Origin: Solanum dulcamara
Lineage: Eukaryota; Streptophyta; Magnoliopsida; Solanales; Solanaceae
DNA: 64,000 nt
NCBI RefSeq assembly: GCF_947179165.1
Contig: NC_077239.1
Location: forward strand, 1,550,001-1,614,000
Direction of reading: 5' to 3'
The notes below the pieces were generated by a model that was given only the letters and a program-made list of their open reading frames with translations, was not told the origin of the DNA and did no database searches. Below are positions 55,711 through 64,000 of this stretch, piece by piece (position 1 is the first letter of the stretch; each line of letters opens with the position of its first letter). The position numbers and the translations under genes were made by a program.

Positions 55711-57221
55711 ACAATCTGCAAGAACATTTGGCCAGCATATGAAGAGGGAATATGAAGGTATGATATCCTTCTTGATGGAACAAATTATAAGATTTCTATT
55801 TTGCTGGTATATCCCTAGATAGAGCCGTCAATATTGGTTTGGCTCATTGGCGATTTTTTCATATACCATTGCATTGGATTTTGCGATAGCTTTCAATGTT
55901 CTCTCTGATTCTTTCATATACCTTTGCATTGGATTTTGTGATGGCTTTCAATGTTCTCTCTGAGACTTGTCCTTTTCTCTGTCTGGTTTCTGTTTCTGAT
56001 TTTGATGTCTTGTATTGCCTCCTTATTCATGCCTTAATTGCTTTCAGGGGAAAATATTCTGTTGCAATCTTTGGCACAGCGGGATGATCCCGTACAACAA
56101 ATGAACTCGCATGAGGCAGGAACACTATGGAAGGTAAAAATTACCATCCCTTAAACGAGCCTTTGAGTTTATAATGGAATCGATTAGCCTGATTCCTTCA
56201 CTTCACCATTGCTTGACTTTTCAGAAGGGGATGACTTACTCAAGAAAAGTGCTGCCAAAAGGCACAACTTCTACCATTCCTTCCACATCAGCCTTTCCTA
56301 CAAGTTCTACTCCTGCTATTGAAGACAGGAGTAAAGCAGAGAACCAAGTTGCTTCTGATGATACACCAATCTCCACTTTTGACAAAGTATGTTCTCCCTT
56401 ATTACTCGTGTCGTTATGTTTGATCACCCCATCATTTTGAGATCTTTTCCTTTCAGGATGGTGTGGGAGGCACATCATTAGCTAATACCAGAAGCAAGAC
56501 ATCTGATGTTATTGAACCACCCAACTGCCCTGTGAAATTTGAAAATCTTGAAGACTTCTTTGCTCGAGTTAGTGGACAAATTAAACGAGTTCAATCTCTT
56601 GTTTTTTCTGCTGATCAATCTTCTCCCATAGATTAACAGATATCCGCCATGCAGAAGTCTACACCATCAGCGGAAATGCTTGTCACAGCAAAAGGTGATA
56701 TTGAGAGATTACTAATCATGCCTTCTTAAGACATGCTTCTACCAGAAAACTGTTCAGCATTAAGTGCAGCACTATCAATATATGCTGCAGCACCGGATTT
56801 ATCAGCTGAGAGAGCGCTTGCCTTGGAGAAACTCAAAGAGAACCTTCCGCTCTTTTCCTTGACTTTGCGTAGAGCTAAGAAGGACCAAGCGGAGTATTAT
56901 AAGAAGGCTGCCAAGAAAGTGCACCTCATCGACGAGCTCAGAAAAGAGCAGGAACTCTATACTGACTTCAAAGACTGCAACAACAAACTTGAATACAAAA
57001 TCAGCAATCTGGAGACAACTTTGAAGGATGCAAAGATACAAAGAGATGCAATCCTGGAGCAAAAACTGAATTTGGTGAGGATGTGCTTTCAGAAGTCTAG
57101 TGCGCTTGATGAAATGGAAGCTGAGTTTCGTTTCCTGAAGGAGATGAAGGAGCTAGCTGATTCGGATGCTGCTCGACTGGAAGCAAGCTTGAGAGACTTC
57201 AAGAGTAAGATAATTGAGTGA
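55711..57221 (+). pseudogene. PMD paralogue copy 3, 5'-truncated
   Basis: It retains only the end of exon 1 (about 55711-55757, donor GTATGA), exon 2 (56048-56133), exon 3 (56223-56384, one repeat unit) and exon 4 (56457-57221). Splice sites match the intact gene. Two in-frame TAA stops, 56634-56636 and 56727-56729, interrupt exon 4; the second replaces Gln (PSQD in the other copies). The coiled-coil end is open from 56733 and ends SKIIE. The mobile domain is missing. Intron 1 contains a 55-bp tandem duplication (55852-55906 and 55907-55961). Confidence 0.88.
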
Positions 57222-58607
57222 TCGCTTGCATAAACCGTTCTTCATGTATATTTTCTGGCTAGTAAGAGCATGTAAATATTACATGCCAAGTTAGTCCAAA
57301 CATGTACTGTGGAAGCAAAAGTGTACAAGTTATGGTTTCTGGTGAACTTGTGGATATTCTGAATATATTGTTTGCAACTTTGTTGTTAGTGTTCCTTTCT
57401 TTCAGAATGCTATGTAATGTTTTTCATAATATTTGTCATGTACTTTAATAGTTTCTTCTTCTATAATTGTTTTGAATTGTTTTCCTTGAGTCGAGGATCT
57501 ATGAGAAACAACATTTTTATCTACACAAGGTAGGGGTAAAGTTTCCGTACACACTACTCTCTAGTCTCCCAAGATCATACCTGTGGGATTATATTAGAGT
57601 TGTTGTATTGTTTGCAACTTGGGTACATGACAATGTTAAGAGTTATTTCTCTCTCTTCTTTTTTTCTTTTCCTTCCAAATTTAAGTATTCTTCATGCACT
57701 TTTTTGTTTTTGCATCATCTCCATTTTCTCTAACATTTCCTATGCATTACTTGAAAGAATCCATGACTATGGTTGAATTATTTGTATTGATTTTATTTAC
57801 TTTCTACATTGTAACATTATGAAAACATTTTGTTAAATTTAACTCATTTTCTTATTGATTTGTTGCTAGGAGAAGGATGGTGTGAGTCCCTTCAATTTAC
57901 CAACTTATTGAGTAACTAGAACTTTCATGCATTATATTATTATGGGAAAATTATAAACTAAGATACATTCATGTTTCTCAGCAATCTAGTTATTCCAGGT
58001 TTTGTTTGAGACACACTTTCAACAAGTGATATGTGCAAGCACACATATATCAGGTGTTTGCGTTTTTTATCTGAATTATCATAAATTATTTACCAAAACA
58101 CACATCGACTATTTTCTAATGATGTGTGGTGTTCATCACTCTCTCTTTTTATTTTAAAAATGGTGCCAAATAGTACGCCATGCAGATAATTAAAATAATT
58201 ATTTGGAAAATTTTAAAAACAAAATTGACAATAGTAATAAACACTCCTGAAGTATCACATTTTTATAGGTTCTTACCTGAACAGTTCAGGCTGAACTATC
58301 ACTAACTATTTATCAAATCACCCCTCGAGTTTCTTTAAGTCTCATTTTCTACTTTTTTGGTGTTTCTAAAGGATTTCAAAGTTCCAGTTTAATTAGCAAT
58401 ATCCGATGGAGACCAAAAGTGCTCATTTTTTTTTGGACAAATTTAAAGGATCAAAAGTGCTATATTTTACGAATTTAGAGGACTAAAATTGCTTAGGAAA
58501 TACTTAAGGGACTATTGTGAACGTACAACCAAAATTAAAATACCATTTCTGTCATTTTCTTGAAAAATATAGAATTATGCTGTGTGTAATTCAATGAAAA
58601 AAATAAA
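57222..58607. other. intergenic with a SINE-like tail, no gene
   Basis: 3' flank of copy 3, then a TS-SINE-type 3' domain at about 57487-57612 (GAGGATCTATGAGAAACAAC, GGTAGGGGTAAAGTTTCCGT, ending GTTGTTGTATTG). Then AT-rich DNA with no gene to 58598. Confidence 0.5.
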
Positions 58608-59387
58608 CGGAAAAGGGTCAAAATTACTCCTGAACTTTGAAAAATAATTTATTCATGCCCTTCGTTATACTTTAGGGCCAATTATACCCTTATTATTATA
58701 CTTTGAGCCAATATATGTCCTTGAGTATAACAGAGTGCCACGTGTCGGCCTCTCAGTGGACAACTTATTTTCCCTTTTAAATGTGTTTTTTTATTTGTTT
58801 TTAAATCTGTTTTTTATTTGTTTTTAAATATGTTTTTAAAATTTATTTTTTTAAATCTATTTTTTTATATATGTTAATTTAAAAAAAAAACATATTTAAA
58901 AAAAAAAAGATTTTAAAAACAAATAAAAAAACATATTTAAAAAAATAAATTTTAAAAACAGATTTAAAATCTTTTTATTTTAAAATCTGTTTTTTAATCT
59001 TTTTTTAAAAAAATCTGTTTTTTATCTTTTTTATTTAAAAATCTGTTTTTTTATCTTTTTTTTAAAAAAATCTTTTTTTAAAAATCTGTTTTTTATCTTT
59101 TTTAAAAAAAATCTGTTTTTTAAAATTAACATATTTTAAAAAATAGATTTTAAAAAAATAAATTTTAAAAACAGATTTAAAAACAAATAAAAAACAGATT
59201 TAAAAATAAATAAAAAAACATATTTAAAAGGGAAAATAAGTTGTCCACTGAGAAGCCGACACGTGACACTCTGTTATACTCAAGGGCATATTTGGCCCAA
59301 AGTATAATAATAAAGGTATAATTGACCCTAAAATATAACGAAAGGTATGAATAAACTATTTTTCAAAGTTCAGCTAACTTTTTTCCG
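58608..59387. mobile_element. Mutator-like foldback MITE with 9-bp duplication
   Basis: 780 bp. Long inverted arms (about 58608-58790 and 59220-59387) begin CGGAAAAGGGTC and end AACTTTTTTCCG. They carry mirrored blocks such as CCACGTGTCGGC / GCCGACACGTG and ACAACTTATTTTCCCTTTTA / its complement. The direct repeat AAAAATAAA flanks it at 58599-58607 and 59388-59396, and nine bases is the Mutator duplication length. The interior (about 58790-59230) is A/T tract repeats built on AAATCTGTTTTTT and its complement. No coding capacity. It ends 92 bp before the phosphatase start codon. Confidence 0.88.
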
Positions 59388-59479
59388 AAAAATAAATCAA
59401 AGCATCTCGACCTCCCAAATTTTACTCCATCAACAATATATATGTCTATATAGAGAGAGAGACACAAAAAATCAAAACA

Positions 59480-62400
59480 ATGGAGGACGATAACCCACGC
59501 CCCACAAAACCAAGGGTGGTCTGTTGTATAGGTGACATCCATGGCCACATAACAAAACTCCAAAATTTATGGTTAAATCTTGAATCTTGTATCGACCCAT
59601 CTGATTTTGAGACTGCCCTTATCATTTTCTTGGGTGATTACTGTGATAGAGGTCCAGATACTAGTAAAGTTATAGACTTTTTCATTTCTTTGCCCTCAAA
59701 ATACCCAAAACAATCCCATGTTTTTCTTTGTGGGAATCATGATTTTGCATTTGGGGCATTCTTGGGTGTACTTCCAAGTCCACCTGATGGGTCTGAATTT
59801 TGTGAGACATGGAAAGAGTATGAGATGAGTGAGGAAAGAGAAGGGTGGTATAAAGGTGAAGGCTTTGAGAATATGCATTTGCAAGCGAGGAGATGGGCTG
59901 GGAATCATACTGTTAAGTTTAATGCTGTGAAGGGTATTGATTATAAAGGATCTATTTATGATGCTGCTCCTACTTTTGAGTCTTATGGTGTTCCACATGG
60001 CTCTGCTGGTATGATTTGGCTTTTTGAGTCTAAAGTTTAATGTTTCCTTTCTTGGTATGATGTTGTAAAGGGTATTTACTACTTTTTGTTCCTTGTAATT
60101 CAATTTTCGTATTACTTTGTTGTAGTTATTGTTCTGCTTTGTTCGTGTTATTTTCTTGAGCGGGTCTACTAGAAATAATTTGTCTGACCCTAAGGGTAAG
60201 GTCTGCTACACACTACCCTCCCCATACCCCCACTTTTAGAATTACACTGTCTAAGTTGTTATTGAATAGGTTGCTAGTTCTATGTTGGACAAAAAAATTG
60301 AAAATTAAGTATGATTTCTGATTTTCCCTTACTAACTGATGGTGATATTGGACTACTGTGCTAGTTCTTGAAATGGTTTATAATGATAAGTGATTTTGGA
60401 TCATTCTTTTTAGTTGATGGTAAGTTGAGATTTTGTACTGGTGCTTCGGAGTGATACCATTTATCGCTAGCTTGTCTTTAGTCTTGGGCATGATGCACGG
60501 TGATCCCCCCACCTCCACCATTATGGTTCATAAGTTCATAATGGACCGGTGTAGTACCAATAGTATCAAACAGAATGCTGATGAGGTTCCAGTGTACATA
60601 CTATTTGCAAATGATATTGTTCAACTTACTAAATCTAACACGGGAGTTCTCCAAAAGTTGGGATTATTGTTTAACTTACTAGTTCTGAAAATGATTTATC
60701 TTTATTTTTCATTTTCTGGTCTTCTGTATTGAAGTGTTTCATTTCATGACTGTTTCATCATTCATGTAATGATAGTGATCTTGGATCATCTGATTGCAAG
60801 TTGAGTTTTTGTTCTGGTGCTTTGGTCGTGAACGTGATGCACTATTCCCCCTCCCCGTCTCCTCCTCATATTATGGTTCCTAACTACACAGTATTTGTTT
60901 ACTCTACTTATGGATGGGGTGGCACCAATAATATAAATGATGATGTCCCATGATACATGCTATTTGTAAATGATATTGTATTATTGAGAAATGTAACGAG
61001 GGAATCATTCAGATGTTGGAACTACTTAGAAGTACTATAAAGAGTAGGGGTTTTAGGATAAGTCGAAGTAAGACAAAGTGTAAGGGTTTTAGGATAAATC
61101 GAAGTAAGACAAAGAGTAAGGGTTTTAGGATAAATAGAAGTAAGACAAGGAGTGAGTTTTTGAATAAGTAGAACCAAGAAATAATGTGCACAATTTTAGC
61201 TCCGTAAGAAGAGCGAAGGTGAGGTAAGATTAGACAGGATTGTGGTGCGTAAATGAAGACAATTAAAAAAATCTAAGTTCAATCTTCCTGGAGAATGACA
61301 TGATAAACGAAGATGTAACAAATTGAACTAAAATTGGATGATTGAAATGAATAGTTTTATTAAGTGTTATATAATTGGAAGATAACTAACAAAGTGAAAG
61401 ACAATGTCTATAGAATGCTTGTGAAGATAGTAATACTCCCTCTATCTCAATTTATCTGACACCATTTGACTTGACATAAAGTTCAAGAAATTTGTGGTCT
61501 AAAACACTTTTTGACTATTTGTGTGACTATAAGTCATTTCATTAAGTGAAATTTTAAAGTTAAGTTGTTTCTAATTATAGAAAAGGGACTTTTTTTTGAG
61601 ACGAACTAAAAAGATAAGTGTGCCACATAAAATGGGATAAAGGAAATAGTATATGGAATGTTGGGGCTCTATAGCCCACCATATCTACAAATTGAATGTT
61701 GCAAAATGCAAGTGGTAAAATGGATCTGAGATTGGACAAGATCTCCAACAATGGTGCATGTAACACAAATAGATTATAAATGAGAAAAAAGATCACCTAC
61801 GATTGTTTGACCATATTCTACATAGACTTCCATATGCACCTGTCTGAAAGGTACGACACTATAATTACTTAAGGTGATAAGAGGAAATGAGGTAGCACTA
61901 AAATCACATAGAGAGAAGTTGTCTCAAAGACATGTCTCGAAATTGATATGGATTTAGCTAAGAATATAATACATGGAGCGTTATCAATTAGCTAGATTAA
62001 GACTTAGTTGCTATTGCGCTTACATTAGGTTTGATGTTTTCCGGGAGGCTTCTTATTATAGTTATGCTTAGCCATGTAGAAATAAGTGTGAGATTTTTTA
62101 TTTTTTTTGATATTCGAGAAGTGTGAGATTTAGAACCCTCTAATTTCAAAGAACTACTAATTTACTTTAAAATATAAATCATGTAGTATCGGGAATGAAA
62201 TGAGTTTTTATTGAGCACAATGTATACATAAGATTAATATGACTGACTCTATCTAAGTTTGGATTGCAACATATGTCATTTATTGATTGATTGACTATCA
62301 TAATGTGCTATCCCGATTTTGTATCAGCGGATTATTTGTATCGATTCCTTGTTGGATCACTTACTCCAAATTGGGTGGTGATCACTCAATATTTTTTTGA

Positions 62401-63849
62401 TAACCGTGGTGTCCAGACCAGCTTTCGCACACCTCGACTAATTCCACGGGATACCTGTCACCTCCTACCAACAATAGGTACCAGGTAACTCTATCCACCA
62501 AATCTAGAACAGATAGAAGGAAATCACCTAGTGTTTTGTCTTTGCTAGGATTTGAACGTGAGACCTCATGCTGCTCAGCCCACTTCAGTGGCCAACTAGG
62601 TCACAACTCACACCCTTGGATGCGGTGATCACTCAACTCAATTTTTTCAAGTTTTGTTTGGTTTCTCTTGTTTATCATTTTGATGTATTCTATAGTTTTC
62701 ATATCATAAAGAAATGTGTTGTAGTGTGAAATGCAGCTCTTGTTGAGTAGGAATGCTCATCTAATATAGGCACTATTCCTTCCTGTCATGCTCAAGATTG
62801 TCCCTTTTTTCATAAGGCTTTGGATGGACCTCCAGAGAACTTTTGCTGATAGTCCATTCTATAGTTCTATTACAACAACATACTCAGTTTAGTCCCACGT
62901 GTGGGCTTCCCGTGAGGGTAGTGTGTTTGCATACCTAACCTTGTGAGGTAGAGAGGTCGTTTCTGATAGACCCTCGGCTCAAGAAAATAATGGGTCAATA
63001 AGCCAAAACAAAATACTACACAAGGCATGACAAAGCATACTGAAAAGGGAGCAGTAACTACAACAAAATAATACGATAAACGAATTATAAGGGACAATAT
63101 ATAGTAGTAGAAATCAAAGGAACAAGAACCTACAAAAGTTATACTACAACTACTAGTATGGATGGGTTAGTGAGACTACCTACTAACGTTCTACCCTAAT
63201 ATGTGTCTTCCATAATCTCCTATCTAAAGTCATGTCCTTGGTAAGCTGAAGTCTCACTATGTTCTATTACCTGTTACCCAAAAAACTATGAGAATTCTTA
63301 ATTCTTCCTATTGCAATATTACATAGTCACATTATAATCCTTATGTTAACAGTAAGGTTTTACTCTTTACAGATCTTATGAAGGTAGTTCCTGATGAGCA
63401 CAAGAAATTCCTTGCCAATTTGGTTTGGATCCATGAAGAGGTAATGCTCTTTTGCCTTTATCACTCTTTTGTTTTCAACTTTTTTCTTCCTTTGATCCGT
63501 TCCTTCACTTTTCCATGAGCACTTTAAGTAAATTGCTTATCTAGAAAAGATGCTTTACGTTTGATTTATGCTTTATAAATGAACTAAAGAGTGCTCATTG
63601 AGCATGTCATTTCATAGCCAACATGCAACACTAGATTTAACAAGTTTGTCTTGTTCTTTTGCTTTCTAGGACGATGTTACCATAAAAACTGAGGAAGGAA
63701 TTAAAAGGTGCAAACTAATCGCTGTTCATGCTGGCCTGGAGAAAAACAAACCTGTTGAACAGCAGATTAAAACCCTGAAAGCAAAGGACACAAGGATTCC
63801 TAAAGTTTCTGCCCTTAGTGGAAGGAAGGACGTATGGGAAATCCCTCAG
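59480..63849 (+). CDS. RLPH2: RLPH2-type bacterial-like PPP phosphatase (3' end outside window)
   Basis: Metallophosphatase of the Rhizobiales-like PPP group; the Arabidopsis protein RLPH2 acts on phosphotyrosine. Exon 1 59480-60008, exon 2 63373-63440, exon 3 63670-63849. Phases fit (529 and 68 nt, then 180), and the first junction makes the expected [15 protein letters not shown]. The window holds 259 codons; about 50 more should follow. Metal motifs: GDIHG (18-22), GDYCDRG (52-58), GNHD (85-88, Asp where most eukaryotic PPPs have Glu) and HAGL (219-222). Reading straight through the first donor gives a false stop at 60040. Intron 1 is 3364 bp and full of retroposons. The start codon is the first ATG after a leader of at most 92 bp next to a MITE. 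Confidence 0.93.
60170..60275 (+). mobile_element. TS-SINE-type 3' tail
   Basis: It contains CTAAGGGTAAGGTCTGC, ACACTACCCTCCCCATACCC, ATTACACTGTCTAAGTTGTT: the well-known 3' domain shared by TS SINEs and RTE LINEs in Solanaceae. Confidence 0.65.
61048..61155 (+). repeat. three 36-bp tandem repeats inside the LINE remnant
   Basis: Units 61048-61083, 61084-61119 and 61120-61155, each GGGTTTTAGGATAA...AGAC-type. Multiples of three bases, so the coding phase is kept through the triplication. Confidence 0.95.
61436..61649. mobile_element. Stowaway-type MITE nested in the LINE remnant
   Basis: It starts CTCCCTCTATCTCAATTTAT and ends GGGATAAAGGAAATAG, flanked by TA at 61434-61435 and 61650-61651. 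214 bp. Confidence 0.75.
62377..62636 (-). mobile_element. complete tRNA-derived SINE with 13-bp duplication
   Basis: The direct repeat GGTGATCACTCAA at 62377-62389 and 62624-62636 flanks a 234-bp body. On the reverse strand the head has an A-box-like GTGACCTAGTTGG and a B box CACGTTCAAATCC. The 3' part reads GTATCCCGTGGAATTAGTCG and ends GACACCACGGTTATC followed by an A-run. Fits the SolS group of Solanaceae SINEs. Confidence 0.92.
62866..63262 (-). mobile_element. RTE-type LINE 3' end with SINE-like tail
   Basis: Reverse-strand translation near 63255-63195 gives [20 protein letters not shown], the conserved last residues of plant RTE polymerases. It is followed by 3' untranslated sequence ending in GTTGTTG (ACAACAAC at about 62872 on the + strand). 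It lies opposite in orientation to the LINE at 60416-62080. Confidence 0.8.
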
Positions 63850-63909
63850 GTCACTTCTCTTTAGTCTTTAATGCTTCATTTACAAAATTTTCAATGTGAC
63901 TGCTAGTCT

Positions 63910-64000
63910 ATGTTGCTTGAAGTCTTCAAAAGTGCCATTTGGTGCATGTCTTATCCTCCAAAAGCATCCGATCCTGGTTTTTTTTGAAAAGTTTGAGCAA
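63910..64000. mobile_element. short TIR repeat (GTTGCTTGAAGTCTTC), copy 3, cut by window edge
   Basis: In RLPH2 intron 3: TGTTGCTTGAAGTCTTC, then GTGCATGTCTTATCCTCCAA and AGCATCCGATCCTGG, ending GAAAAGTTTGAGCAA. Same family as 32872-32992 and 34998-35092. Confidence 0.7.

Larger units (their letters stand above)
60416..62080 (+). mobile_element. decayed RTE-type LINE with internal duplication
   Basis: The RT block appears as [14 protein letters not shown] near 60590 and again as [13 protein letters not shown] near 60955, corresponding to the FADD catalytic box with the first Asp changed to Asn. Flanking sequence of both (AAGTTGAG-TTTTGT-CTGGTGCTT) is duplicated about 375 bp apart. [15 protein letters not shown] residues follow (tripled, 61048-61155), then [15 protein letters not shown] near 61800, the usual end of RTE polymerases. 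Many stops; non-functional. Confidence 0.75.
60009..63372 (+). other. RLPH2 intron 1, filled with retroposons
   Basis: GTATGA donor, CTTTACAG acceptor. It contains a SINE-like tail (60170-60275), an RTE LINE remnant (60416-62080) with a nested Stowaway MITE, a complete SINE on the reverse strand (62377-62636) and an RTE LINE tail on the reverse strand (62866-63262). A large transposon-filled intron in an otherwise compact gene. Confidence 0.85.

Noticed and set aside
59433..59453. TATA box of RLPH2
   Set aside because: TATATAT and TATATAG lie only 27-45 bp before the start codon, leaving almost no leader. The true promoter may lie within the MITE.
60009..60040. RLPH2 ending at 60040 as a complete 186-residue phosphatase
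   Set aside because: The donor GTATGA at 60009 and exons at 63373 and 63670 restore the known RLPH2 sequence including HAGL. The short form would be only an intron-retention product.

Overview
The window is plant nuclear DNA. It is strongly AT-rich, has long gene-poor stretches packed with transposons, genes with GT-AG introns, a cytoplasmic-type tRNA-Leu with polymerase III boxes, and plant-specific proteins. The repeat families (SolS-type and Au-type SINEs, RTE-type LINE tails, CTCCCT-ended Stowaway MITEs, Ty1-copia elements) suggest Solanaceae, probably Solanum. That taxon is inferred from remembered family features, not from a search.

Layout. 1-14.2 kb: AT-rich intergenic DNA with a SINE carrying a 12-bp target-site duplication (TSD), several MITEs, an RTE LINE tail, a SINE remnant and a tRNA-Leu(AAG). 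14.2-17.7 kb: gamma-tubulin complex component 3 (GCP3/SPC98), two coding exons, 935 aa, with an unexplained long 3' segment. 17.7-22.3 kb: repeats, including an Au-type SINE whose 3' half is amplified about six times. 22.3-28.7 kb: a decayed reverse-strand Ty1-copia element holding a 2.2-kb solo LTR with a perfect TSD. 29.3-30.8 kb: an intact single-exon kinase-less G-type lectin/PAN membrane protein. 33.3-36.7 kb: an apparently intact four-coding-exon plant mobile domain (PMD) gene with a coiled-coil C-terminus (944 aa). 37.7-42.9 kb: an old copia element with TSD CCATG. 43.0-53.2 kb: a reverse-strand, 5'-truncated PMD pseudogene split by a young 8.1-kb copia element, which is itself split by a 2.9-kb solo-LTR-like element. 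54.7-55.4 kb: a LINE fragment. 55.7-57.2 kb: a third, truncated PMD copy. 58.6-59.4 kb: a Mutator-like foldback MITE with a 9-bp TSD. 59.5 kb to the right edge: a bacterial-like PPP phosphatase of the RLPH2 type, with a 3.4-kb intron full of LINE and SINE sequence; its last exon lies outside the window.

The host genes are unrelated housekeeping or receptor-like genes and form no pathway. The main structure is the PMD cluster: one complete gene, a tail-to-tail inverted truncated copy, and a third copy diverging from the second. This could produce sense and antisense RNA against the intact gene. I found no CRISPR, operon or prokaryotic system, and nothing that demonstrates a new biochemical system.
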